Below, piece by piece: positions 23,701-35,167 of a stretch of 64,000 nucleotides of DNA. Numbering within the stretch: the stretch's first letter is position 1; each line of letters opens with the position of its first letter. Origin of the DNA: Rutidosis leptorrhynchoides (Eukaryota; Streptophyta; Magnoliopsida; Asterales; Asteraceae); the NCBI RefSeq assembly GCF_046630445.1, contig NC_092333.1, positions 718,262,001-718,326,000 on the forward strand, read 5' to 3'. Below the pieces are notes generated by a model, which worked only from the letters and a program-made list of their open reading frames with translations, did not search any database and had not been told where the DNA came from. The position numbers and the translations under genes were made by a program.

Positions 23701-25699
23701 TGATATTTCCACCTACTTTTTTGACAAGTCCATTTTATTGTGCATTATTTATGTGTACCATACAAGTCATCAATGCAGAATGTAAGTGGATTATTTGTCC
23801 GTATTGTACAAATCCACTTTTATTGTGCATTATTTGTGTGTACTGTATTAGTCAGTTTTTAATTTTATATAAAGTGGTTAGTATGATAAATCTGATTAGG
23901 TGTATGAGTTCGATATTAGTTGTAATATTTTGAAATGAATGATTTTGGAAGTTATATGCATTAACAATACACTTTGGATGAATTCCAACCCTTTTGACCC
24001 GTTTCCTTATAAGTTACTACATTTTTTATTTATGTGCTTGAACCATTGGTGATAAAACATAGCCGGATAAATGAATCAAAAATACCACCTTTTGTGATTA
24101 AGTTATTCAATATTGAAAGATCTGATTGGGTGTATTTAAGCTAAAGTATTGCGTGATCGCTCTTGTAACTGCTAAACAAGTGACGTGAAGACAAAAACTT
24201 AAGTGATCAAAAAATTACTACTTGTACTAACTACTAAATAGTGTGGCTGTGTTTCATTGTAAATCAGGTTACTCGTATACGAGTATGTTGACAACGGGAA
24301 TTTGGAACAATGGTTGCATGGGGAGGTTGGACCTATCAGCCCTTTAACTTGGGATATTCGAATGAAGATTGCAGTCGGGACTGCAAAAGGGTATGCTTTT
24401 TCTAACCATAATTGTCTATTATAATAACATTAACCGATTTGTAAGATAAAACATGCAAATAATGTTAGATGTAGGTAAATTGCTGAACCTTTAGTAGTAG
24501 GGATGACATCTTCGACCCGTACTTGAGAAAGACCCATTTCATCCCGAACTGATACCAACCCGCCTGTCTTACTAGCTGTAACTATAAGCTCATATGGTTT
24601 ATGACACTCACAATGTTCATTTGCATTAGGCTAGCATATTTACATGAAGGACTGGAACCAAAAGTTGTACATCGTGATGTTAAATCAAGCAATATTCTCC
24701 TGGATAAAAAATTTAATGCTAAAGTATCTGACTTCGGACTAGCCAAGTTGTTAGGATCCGAAAAAAGTTACGTGACAACACGTGTAATGGGCACATTCGG
24801 GTTAGTAACTTCACCAATCTTGTTATATTTCAAATACTTTTTTACACATTAAACTTATAGTCTTATCTTATACGACACATTAAATATCCAGATATGTATC
24901 GCCTGATTATGCAAGCACAGGGATGTTAAACGAGTGTAGTGATGTCTACAGCTTTGGTGTTTTACTTATGGAAATAGTTACAGGAAGAAGCCCTGTTGAT
25001 TATACCAAAGCCCCCGGAGAGGTAAGTACTACAATACTAAATATGCCAATTTCGATCCTTTTACTTATTACCCTGTCGATTTAATGTGCTTGTTATATCT
25101 TTAAATGGTGAAGCTGTTTTTTTTTTTTTTTTTTTTTTTCCTTTTTTTCAAGAAAAGCTAAAAAGAAAATGTAAAACAGGTTAAAAGTTACCCAAAATGT
25201 ATATATTTAGATGCATAACGGTAAAGTTTCAAGCTTTTCACCAATATTTTTGTGTTGGATATATTTTAGATGAATTTGGTGGACTGGTTTAAAGGAATGG
25301 TGGCAAGTCGTCGGGGTGAAGAGTTAATAGACCCAAAGATTAGCGTACAACCTCCTTCAAGAGCATTAAAGCGCGTGTTATTGGTGTGTCTTCGTTGTAT
25401 TGACATGGATGCAAATAAGCGCCCAAAGATGGGACAAATTGTGCACATGCTTGAGGCAGATGATTTCCCTTACCGCACAGTGAGTCTTCTGTATTCAGTT
25501 ACAAATATTAATTTGCCAAATTCAGTTACATTTCACAAAAAAGTAATTTCCGTTAATTCAGTTACATTTATCGGGATCTGTAATATCCTTAAAATCGTGT
25601 TTGATATTTTGTATCTTGCAGGAACATCGTCCACCAAGAGACACGACCACTCTCATTACGGGTTCAGATGCTGCAAGTAAAGAGCCTTCAACAAACTAG
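20718..25699 (+). CDS. Membrane receptor-like Ser/Thr protein kinase, At1g01540-like
   Basis: Eight exons with GT-AG introns (20718-20896, 21331-21747, 23483-23587, 24268-24390, 24630-24800, 24892-25021, 25270-25479, 25622-25699) give an in-frame 470-residue protein; as I recall the Arabidopsis relatives are about 470. A short N-terminus with no obvious extracellular receptor domain is followed by one membrane segment (residues 27-50, [20 protein letters not shown]), a basic stop-transfer patch, a Ser-rich linker and a kinase domain. Visible kinase motifs are [11 protein letters not shown] (about 172), the lysine in VAVKN (193), [12 protein letters not shown] (about 289), SDFGLAK (about 308) and SPDYAST in place of the usual APEYA. 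All catalytic residues are present, so it should be active at a membrane, phosphorylating Ser/Thr targets that are unknown here. The start is the first ATG before the membrane segment. Intron 2 (1.7 kb) is long and AT-rich. Confidence 0.93.
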
Positions 25700-26029
25700 T
25701 TTTCTCGAGTATGTATGTGCGTCTAGTTATCGCAATTTGTTTGTTCTTTGTTGCCAGTTTGACGGTATATACATATGCAAATGCTTCAAAATATTCACAC
25801 CTCAAACAGCATTGTAAATATAGTGAGTAATTTTCGAGTTGTACTTGATATTGCTATATGTAAACAGATATACTTCACTGTAAACTTAGTAGAAGATCGG
25901 CAAAATTACAACTTCGGTACATTTGTTATGGTAAGATATATATAGGGTATTTGTTTCATCTGGGAAGAATATAGTACATAGTCTAGATTTATCTCAATAT
26001 GGAGATTGAGATTTAGTAACCACGCAGGC

Positions 26030-26150
26030 TGTTGCCTGAGTGGCCACCGAGTTGCCCAATGAAGTACATCACCCGAATTCAATTCCCGGCTATGTCAAAT
26101 TGTTCAAAAGAGAGTGTGACTAGAGGGTGCACAACCGTTTAACATTTAAT
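26030..26150 (+). mobile_element. Possible tRNA-derived SINE remnant
   Basis: TGGCCACCGAGTTGCCC followed about 30 bases later by CCGAATTCAATTCCCGG resembles the A and B boxes of the SINE at 19183. No tail or target duplication is clear. Confidence 0.4.
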
Positions 26151-26453
26151 CATTCAATTTTATCAAATGCATAATAAATATGTAAGTCTATTGTGTAGTA
26201 TAATTAATGTTTAATTCTTTTACTTTGAGCACAAATTGGCCCAACAATATTATTATTATCTCTTTAATCATTTGGAAAACTTAAAAGAGAAAATAGTACT
26301 ACTAACAAATGACATGTGTCACACGGACAATTGCATTCTAATCATTCCTATGAAACAACCAGTAAACTCACCTATCTACTTTAACGTTTCAAAACCAAAA
26401 AACTTGCCACCTTCACAAAACACCAGATCTATTCACAGGAAAAAACTACCTAC

Positions 26454-28749
26454 AATAGAGAGAGATTAATACAAAGATTAGAGGCCGCTGTAACGCGGCT
26501 AGAATTGATATCAGTGGGTCGTTCACAGCCACAATCTGTGTCACTTGAGTCGGCATCGGGCTCATCAGAACCGTCCATATTTGCATTTGATGATCTGATC
26601 ACACAATATGTTGGTAAAGTTTCAGCTATTGGTGACAAGATTGGTGGACAAGTTAAGGATGTTACGAATGTTCTTAGTCAGGCTTTTGCCACTCAAAAGG
26701 AGCTTCTTGTCAAAATCAAACAAACTCGGGAGCTACCGTATCGGGTCCCGCCAAAACTTTGAAACCAGGTGCTCCAAATCCTCCGTCATCATCACTTGCG
26801 AGCTCGAGTTCTTCATCAGCATCAGCATCATCATCATCTTTATCTAAACCAAAACAAGGAATGGCTGCTGTTTTTCAAGAAATTAGTTCAAAGCCTACTG
26901 CTGGTAGTTTTCCTTTCAAAAAATTAATATAATATTGTCTATAAATCCATTTTTCCATTTTGTGTTCTAGTAGAGGTGGCAAAATGGGTAAATTGGGTAA
27001 CAAAAATGAGTTTCTATCAAATGGGTAGTTTTGTGCCGGTAAAAATGGGTCAGGTCGACCTTCCCTGCAAGACTTTCTTTTTAAAAGTTGTAAATTTCTA
27101 TAAATAACTACTGTATCATAAAATGAATTATTTAGCAGGTTTTATCTATTGAAAACATAATCGATTTGTTCAACCTAGTTGACCCATTTATAAAGTTAAA
27201 TTACTTATAAACGTCCGACCCATACATATATAATTTGATTGAAAAACAAACGTAGTATCTAGGTGCATTGAAAAGTTATTGACTTTTCAGTTTCATCTCT
27301 TCGGGATTAAGAAAAGTTACAGATGATATGAAGACCAAAAACCGCAGAGATAGAGCTGGATTTGTGAGTACTGGTGGTAAAAGAGGTCCACAAGACTGCA
27401 CCAGCAACATCTGAAGTTAAACCTCCAAAACTCGAACTTGTGATGGGTCGAAAGTGAGTATATTGAATTCTTTGTAACAATGACTTATTACGTCCGGTTT
27501 ATTCATGGTGCCTGCGTAACTTTTTACATGATATGCGGATGGGTTGTTGAGCATCAAACGGGCGTGAAGGATTTAATAATTGATGAGTGTGATCCAAGGC
27601 AGACAGTTTATATATTTGGATGCAAGGATTCAGGTCTTCAGATCATAGGTTAATCATTTTTTTCTAATATAATTTAATCTATGTTTTTCTTCACTAGGTT
27701 TTTTTGTATAAGAAATCTACTTACTTTGTGCAGGAAAAGTTAACATAACTGTTGACAAATGCACAAAAATGGGTGTTGTATCTATGGTCAGTAATAAATT
27801 TATAATTTTTTGTCAAAACATGACTGGTACTATAGAAGTGGGAAAATAGGCTGGTATAGGGGTCGTGTAGTGGGTGAAAATGGGTTCGGGTCGTAACTAG
27901 TAATTTTTGTACAGGTTGTGTTGACCCAACATTCTAAGTACAAAAAAGTTAATTATGTAGAAATATGATTAAATAACTTATATTATGGAGTATATTAGTA
28001 CCACCTATATATATATATATGTAATGATTAATGAGGTTTTATATATTTTTAGGCTTTTATGGTTACTTTCAACCCGTTTGACCTATTCCTTTTTCACCCT
28101 TATAAATTACTTTATTTACTGGTATGACCTGCTAGAGTTGATTCCAGGACGTTGTTGCTGCTTTTGAGATTGTCAATTGTAACGGCGTTGAGGTGCAATG
28201 CCAGGTAAACATGTATCTTAAGTGTAACGGCGTTGAGGTGCAATGCCAGGTAAACATGTATCTTAAGTGTAACCTTAATGAACTTTTAGGCTGTAACAAT
28301 TGTATAGACCAATAAGTGGGTTAACCACTAGTCCACAACACAATTATTGGTCATAAGCTGACCCATTTGAATGCATGTGATACACAGCAGGTTGCCAGTT
28401 ATACTTGACCAAATATTCACTTGATTCTTCTATAACAACTGCTAAGGCAAGTGAAGTTAATGTCATGGTTCCTGATGAAGATTCTTATGCCGATCATGTA
28501 TGTTTCCATCTTATTCTCAGATCTTTTTCAAAGTTTCACTTTTGGGTACTAAACTTAAAGGTGGGTAAATGGGCCGGCGAGATATTTAAAAGTAAACTAT
28601 TTTAGAGGTTTTTTATATTGGGGATACACTTTGGACGACTTTCAACCTGTTCAACTCGTTCTCATATGCACTCTTTTATACTCATGTGACCCATTTATCC
28701 ACTAATGGGTTGATATTGGCGTTTCTACCAAGTATGTCTGATGTTTTTT

Positions 28750-28784
<35 letters not shown>

Positions 28785-28875
28785 GCAGGCGGAACACGCA
28801 TTGCCACAGCAGTACATTCACATGTGCCAGGATAGCCACTTTGTTACAACCCCTGTCTCCCAATCTGGAGGGTAA
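26454..28875 (+). pseudogene. Cyclase-associated protein (CAP) pseudogene
   Basis: Exon-sized blocks match plant CAP1, an actin-monomer regulator of the cytosol. The N-terminal block (from 26457) reads ERLIQRLEAAVTRLE and QAFATQKELLVKIKQT. It then jumps straight to the Pro/Ser-rich middle (SGPAKTLKPGAPNPPSS, QGMAAVFQEIS, to 26903). C-terminal CARP pieces are VTDDMKTKNR (27310), GVKDLIIDECD (27560), VYIFGCKDSG (27608), TVDKCTKMGVV (27745), DVVAAFEIVNCNG (28148), ASEVNVMVPDEDS (28450) and PQQYIHMCQDSHFVTTPVSQ (28804) to the TAA at 28873. Broken features: the start codon is not in frame with the first block, roughly the whole helical N-domain core (about 110 residues in the family) is missing, there are frameshifts near 26735 and 27380, part of one exon before 28391 is gone, and a 45-base tandem duplication covers a splice donor (28178-28267). 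Introns are kept, so it is a duplicated gene copy, not a retrocopy. Confidence 0.9.
28178..28267 (+). repeat. 45-base tandem duplication over a splice donor
   Basis: Two exact, adjacent copies of a 45-base unit (28178-28222, 28223-28267) start TGTAACGGCGTTGAGG. Each includes the exon end and GTAAAC donor of a CAP pseudogene exon. The copies are identical, so the event is recent. Confidence 0.95.
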
Positions 28876-29338
28876 TCGGTCATATAAGAATGCTGCAACT
28901 TCAGGCATTTCCAATATCAGAAGATATCGGAATCATGTGATTCCCATCTTATTTACATTTTTGACATTTACACTTTAAAATGATGTTGCTTTCTAGCTTT
29001 GAAGCTCGTTCTGATCGACCTTCTCAAGTCATTTAACGGGTCGTGTCTATCATACGTATCAGATCAGATCTTCTTTTCATTCTGAGACAGTGCTATGAAT
29101 ACAGGTACAGGTTATGCGCACCTTAAAGTTTAATGGAATTTGAGAGTAATGGCATTAGGGACAGTGGTTGTACTGTATGCTTATAGTTTTGCCAGTAGTC
29201 ATTGCTTTGCTAGTAGCCCTACAAAATTACTCTCTAAACGTGCTCCCACATTATACATCTCACATTTTGAATTTTATACTAAAATTCTTTAATCCATATT
29301 TACATGTAAAGAAGTATACTTTATATTTATATTTATTA

Positions 29339-29555
29339 CACAACAACAACAACAACAAAACCCAATACCACATAAGTGGTGTATGGGGGAGGTGAGATGT
29401 AGACAATCCTTCCCCTAACCGAGAATAAAGACAAGTCATTTCTCCACCCAGAGTGAAAAACACTCTCAAAAGTAGAGAAAGTCATCCCTCTCTCTATTCG
29501 ACGGATAAAGAGATTGCTTCCGAGTGGACCTCCGGCCAATAAGTAGGCAAAAGTT
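29339..29555 (-). mobile_element. SINE with (TTG)n tail, minus strand
   Basis: Read on the minus strand, a body containing CTACATCTCACCTCCCCC and GTGGTATTGGGTTTTG ends in a TTG repeat (29340-29358). This matches the 3' half of the plant Au/TS-type SINEs as I recall them. The 5' end near 29555 is approximate and no target duplication was identified. Confidence 0.6.
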
Positions 29556-29635
29556 TTTTATAAAATAAAATAAATTGAGACGCCATGAAAATGGTAAAAT
29601 CAAATTTTCATGGGTTTTATATTTATTCTTATTCT

Positions 29636-29762
29636 TATTATAATTATAATTATAATTATAATTATAAATTATAAATTATATTATATTATATTATAATTAT
29701 AATTATTATATTATATTATATTATATTATTATTATTATTATTATTATTATTAGTATTTTATT
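29636..29762. repeat. ATAATT/TTA simple repeats
   Basis: A mosaic of ATAATT, ATTATATT and TTA units. Confidence 0.85.
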
Positions 29763-29859
29763 TTATTTAATATTCAATAGAGAGTACATTTTTTACTATT
29801 CACACCAATATTATATTCGAAAAGAGTATTTTCGTCATTTTACGATCTTAGATTTTTAT

Positions 29860-31555
29860 TTACCCATCATATATCCATGTCTGCCTCTCCAGATGGTTCT
29901 ACGGTTCGACCATTCTACCACCATCACGTTACCCGCTTCTACTCTCCCCCTCTACTACTTCTGGTAGTTTGTCCATCAAATTCCACACACAACAACCTTC
30001 TCCAGCTGATTGTTCACAAAATGAAAACCTAATCACCACCACCCTCTCCAGCCGATACCCTCCGCCACGTACATACGCGAAAAAACGAATCGTGAATCCA
30101 CCGGGAAATTGATTTGGAGTTCAATCGATCGAACCATCGGCGGTGCTTACTTCGCACACCACATCTTCTGTCGTTTTTCAGTGTCTATGGATTAAGAGTC
30201 GCTGGCGACATCCGTTCATTCGATTCCGGTCACACCATCTTAAATCGATTACCTCAGGTACATAGGCTTCATATTCTAAATCCAATTTATGTAAAGTGTT
30301 TAGCAGATGATAGAGACTTATGAATCAAACAAAAGAGGTAAAAAAAATTAAACATATCAATATATCATCATACGATTTTGAGGTTTGGCGACTTCTTTCA
30401 TCAAACAAAACTGATACTTTTATATTGAATGTTTTATCAAAAGGTTTAATTTTTTGGAGTATAACATATGAAATTTAATTATGTGAATTTTAATTTTAAT
30501 AAACATGTTTATGTTTATGTTTATGTATTTATTTATATGCATATCGTGATTGTAATTGTGACTGTCATAGCTGTATAAACATATTATGTATTTTTTTAAT
30601 TTAATCTTTCAAAATATAGCCAACCTAACTATATGATGTTTGTTCATTTCATGGTCCGCTTTTAATGCAATAATCGATAATATGTCTGTATAGGGTTTAG
30701 GTTTTTTTTCCCTCATTGTGTTGTTTTTAACGAGTACTTCTCATTACTCTTTGACGAAATCAGATAGTCATTGATAGATAGTTTTAACACTTTTATAATG
30801 CATTGAAAAGTTGTAGATGTGCGAATTAGGTATATATGCACAGATAATAGATGCACAAGTTCTGATGTTGTTGATTTTACTGCTACAAATGATATTAAAC
30901 ACTTCAATGGAGGCTTTAAGCTATACATTAGTCCACTATGGAGGAATTGTCCACCTATACTTTTATAATGTCCTTATCGTTTTTATTAACTGTTTTTATT
31001 TTATCCTGTTAGTCATAGCTAGCTGTTTTTGTGTACGGTATTTTTTTTTCCCTTTGTAGGTTGGAGCCAGACTTAGGATGTCTTCAATATGCGTTCCTTA
31101 CAAGAAGTGGTGACGAATGGAATTGGGGTCAGCTGGAAAAGTAACTGTCTAGATTCACTTGATACCATAGATAGGTATGTAGTACTCCAACTTTTAGTTC
31201 TTTAAACGTGTTTTTAAGTACGCCACTTATATTACATATATTGATATTAATGCTACTGAACAGTTTACGTTTGACACACATTAGTAGAAGTAGGAGTTGT
31301 ATTAATTACTAATACTTCTAATTGTCTATGATTTCTTCATCAAGTTGTAGGTAAACTTTGTTTTGTAGCAGCAATAATTAGAAAAGATGAACCATTTTTT
31401 ATGTTGTATCTTAATTTTGAAGTTAGACATAACAATCATTTGTTATATATGCAGGTTTCAACTGTCATGGTTAACAATGATTTTGATTTTGTAAAAACAT
31501 ATTTTTAGTCAAAGAACACAGATTATGGTAAAAGGTAAGGTTTTTTTTTTTTTTT

Positions 31556-31557
<2 letters not shown>
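29860..31557 (+). other. Unrecognised locus with splice-like blocks
   Basis: A GC-richer, CT-rich block (29880-30257) looks like a plant 5' leader and ends ACCTCAG followed by GTACAT. A second block (31060-31172) follows a TTTTTCCCTTTGTAG acceptor-like tract and ends ATAGATAG followed by GTATGT. Neither has a long open frame or a protein I recognise. It could be a non-coding transcript, the first exons of a decayed gene, or chance. Confidence 0.25.

Positions 31558-31629
<72 letters not shown>
31558..31629. repeat. (TA)n microsatellite
   Basis: About 36 TA units, preceded by a T-run. Confidence 0.95.
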
Positions 31630-31632
<3 letters not shown>

Positions 31633-33120
31633 CTATTTTAGGTTAGATTACCGAGTTGATTATTAGTTGTGGATGCTGATACTTTGGACCATTTATAAGT
31701 AAATGGGTCAAAATTGCTCTTATCATAGCTACGATACGTCATGTTAGTATTCTTAGACCCATTTTTGTTTCCTTTTCCCTTATTATGAATTTGGTAGCTG
31801 AATTTTTACTCCAAATTGAATATACGTTCTAGATTTTTTACTATACTATTATTGGGTATTGTATATGATGAAATGAAGGGGACTGCAGATATTAAGTTCG
31901 AGTGATGGGAAGGTGTGTTGGCTACCAATAGTATGCAAATCCCCTCTAAAGGAACGCTACTTATCTCATTGCCAGTTACAGGACCAGTAGTATGCAAGAC
32001 CATTCTCACATTCGAAATGTAATAGCTCTACCAATACCTTCGTAAACGATAAATGGAAACGTCGTCCGCCGCGGCAGCGCGCGGCTAACCAAACACTTGT
32101 TAAAGTTAAAATTTCAGTGAGGTCTAGAGTTCGAGTCTCACCTGAGGATTTCATAATGCAATTTGAATTGCAGTTAGTTATGGAGTCCTCTGGAGGTATC
32201 GCTGTCTGAGTCTGTCCTAGTGGCAGTTCTTCATGGGGTGTTTCTCAAGGGTGACTACACGCAAGCCTTTCCTACGACAGTTGTTCAGCGGAACATCCTT
32301 GACACGTGGAACAGATATGATCGGGAGGTGAGAATTCCTTTGGTGGTCCTCCGTATGTAACTCCAATCTCGCTGTTCATAAAATTTTTTTAGTACTTTGT
32401 AGTTACCAGAGTTGGTAATTATAGTGTTATCAATTATTATTTTGGATAATTGGTATTTACTGGAAAGCAATGGGTTATTAAATTATACTCAATAACGAGT
32501 TTCGAGAGTGCGGAGTGCACGCTCGTTCGGGATAATTCGATAATTTATTAGAAAATTTCACCTTTTGATGAAAAGGTAACAATAAATAATTACATCATTT
32601 CATGAAAAGTCGTCTCATTTTTCAAAAGGTGTAAACTAAGAGTTGCACACACGTTAAAAAGTTGCATCCTTTCATCATACACTTTCACCTTCTATATATA
32701 TATACGGGGGATTTTGCTTTCATTAGAAATACTTATTCCAATTCGGATTTTGTGATAACCGAGGCTTATAAGGTCGAAATACTTAATTGAAAAAGTGATT
32801 ACACGATTCAAATTATCAAATTAACCCTATTTTCTAACCACCAGTGCAGAATTGTAGGTACTTGCCAAAACATGTTAACAAACAATAATAATAATGAAAT
32901 CCATCACCAACACATCAAAATACACGTAATATGTGCATCGAAATAAAAATAGAAAGTTATCAACAAGAATAATGTTCAGTGCTTTAAAATCATAGTATCA
33001 ATGTAGAATATTTATACTTTTATCTCAAAACAAAATTTATACCTCTAACCTTTGTACACAAAATTACAATATACTTGAACCTATCATTAACCAATACATA
33101 AAATATAAGCATTCTTCAGT
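31630..33120. other. Gene-free stretch
   Basis: No recognisable protein. GAGGTCTAGAGTTCGAGTC at 32119 resembles a Pol III B box and may mark a decayed SINE. The remainder is AT-rich. Confidence 0.35.
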
Positions 33121-33127
33121 TTACTAA

Positions 33128-33225
33128 AGCACTAATAGACTAGCGGAAATGCGAACTTCAATCAAGAGTTAAGGGTTCAATCCCTAAATGTGACTTTTGT
33201 AATAAAAAAATAAAAAAAAAAGGTT
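33128..33225 (+). mobile_element. Possible SINE remnant
   Basis: AGACTAGCGGAAATGCG (33137) and AAGGGTTCAATCCCTAAAT (33171) resemble tRNA-type A and B boxes, and an A-rich tract follows (33203-33222). It is short and lacks a clear target duplication. Confidence 0.4.
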
Positions 33226-33250
33226 TCATCATAAGTTTTACTTGTTCTAC

Positions 33251-33251
<1 letters not shown>

Positions 33252-33319
<68 letters not shown>

Positions 33320-33320
33320 C
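33252..33320. repeat. (TTA)n microsatellite
   Basis: About 23 TTA units just upstream of the LINE remnant. Confidence 0.95.
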
Positions 33321-33414
33321 TTTCAAAATATGTCTTAATAAATTATAACAAAAAGTTTTTAATATTTTATGCAAGTCTATCACTAAAGACATCTTAGACA
33401 ATTTTGGTGTTGAA

Positions 33415-33958
33415 CTAGTGAAATGACCCGTGGAATCACGGGTTTGTTTAAACGAAACAGTTTAATAATATGTTTTAGGTATTAAGTGAACGTAAATGTT
33501 AAAATTATTTAGTTTAATGACCCGTGGAACCACATAGTCCGACTAAGAAACTCGTCAGCTGAACATTTCATCGAACACCTAAAATGCATATTAAACAATT
33601 CTCATCCAATCATAAGAAATAATATTGGTTGTCATTTTATTTTAAAAGTGTAAATTAAAAATATAAATATAAATTTGGTTTCCTTCTGCCTAACTTTTAT
33701 ACCTTCTCGTACTCAATTCAAAATAATTAATTACAATAGTTTAAAATTATTTAATTTTAATAATTAAAATAATTATTAATAAGATTTAATAATAATAATA
33801 ATTAATTAATAAGATTTAATTTTAATTCAAAATTATTTAGATTAATAACATCACCCACCATGCTTAGATTTTTTTCTTTTTCTTTTTGATTTTTTCTTAA
33901 CAAAGGAATTAACTTAATAATGACATCATCATTTTAGCAATATAATAGAAACTATAGA
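33415..33958 (-). mobile_element. Helitron-like element inside the LINE
   Basis: On the minus strand it starts TCTATAGTTTCTATTATATT (33958) and ends with a hairpin (stem ACCCGTG/CACGGGT), then CATTTCACTAG, followed by T. Removing it joins GTTGAA to TTTGAAG, which restores the LINE reading VEFEVV, so the empty site is visible and the insertion lies between A and T with no duplication. It is 544 bases, AT-rich and non-autonomous. Confidence 0.8.
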
Positions 33959-33984
33959 TTTGAAGTAGTAAGTCGTATTGCTAG

Positions 33985-35167
33985 GGGCAAATGGCCCGAA
34001 AGGGTAACCTATGTTGTTAAATTTGACAATCAAGGTAATCTCCAATTTGCCTAAGCCCGAAAGGGACTCTATTTTAATTTTTGCTCGCTAAAAGGACTGC
34101 GGTTTGAAAATTTTAAAATTGGGGTAATTTTCGTCAAATTCATTAACAATCGTTAATGATAAATACATAATTGATCCATGAGGTTTGTTAAAAAATTAGG
34201 TCAAAAGTCCTCTTCACCATCTTCATTATAAAATCTCAAAAATTCATGAAAATCACCTCAAAAGCCAACCTATGAGTCAATCATGTATTAATTCGAGCTA
34301 ATTTGACCCAGTTAATATTTATCAAGTTCATGTTATAGTACAGAATTCTATGGCAAACAACTTGTGTTCATCATCATCACCAAACAGCTTCATCATCATC
34401 ACCAAACAGCTTCATCTATGGTCTCATGATAACATCACAACAGCTTCATCATCATCACCAAACAGCTTTGTGTTCTTCGTTTTGCAGATTCCGGCGACCA
34501 TTCCGGCGGCGACAGCTGGTGGTTGGTGGCTGCTAACATGGAAACCACCTCAAAACATGATATAAACGCACCAACTTGTGCAGATTGTAGCGGGTTACCA
34601 TCACCAATCTTTCTCCATTCTTAGATTTCACAAAAACATAACTAAATCGTGCCCAAATGAACGAATTCGAAAACTATTTTTGAACACAAAAATGGTGAGA
34701 TCTCGAGCAATACTTCGAATTAGGACCTGAGATTTAGAGGATATAATCACAAAATTATTTCCAACCTTTCCACGTTTTTAGATTTTTCAGATTCGGTCTA
34801 ATTTTTTAAAACCCCAAAATGAAGCTGTGAATGTACGAATACAATTTGGGATACTGTATGTATTTTTTATTTGATTAATAATTTGAGGACTTTTGAAGCA
34901 ACTTTTTAACAAACTTCAGGGACCAATCCGATAGTTTTAATAACGACCGTTAATGAATGAGGACCTATGGTACAATTTTATAACAAACATGAGGGACTAA
35001 TTTTGTATGATTTTTGATGAATATTACCCCAATTTTAAAATTTTCAAACACGAAGTCCTTTTAGCGAGCAAAAATTAAAATAGAGTCCCTTTCGGGCTTA
35101 GGCAAATTGGGGGTTACCTTGATTGTCAAATTTGACAACATAGATTACCCTTTCGGGCCATTTGCCC
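33985..35167. mobile_element. Non-autonomous MULE inside the LINE
   Basis: Long terminal inverted repeats of about 160 bases (33985-34150 against 35000-35167) start GGGCAAATGGCCCGAAAGGG. A 9-base target duplication TATTGCTAG is exact (33976-33984, 35168-35176). A 9-base duplication with long inverted repeats is the Mutator pattern. No transposase is visible. The interior (34340-34720) differs in composition and includes repeated TTCATCATCATCACCAAACA words and a short GC-rich open stretch (ATIPAATAGGWWLL), possibly captured host sequence. Confidence 0.88.

Noticed and set aside
34350-34565. A 71-residue gene in the MULE interior
   Set aside because: It is low-complexity Ser/Asn repeat followed by a short unknown stretch, with no family match; kept only as possible captured sequence.
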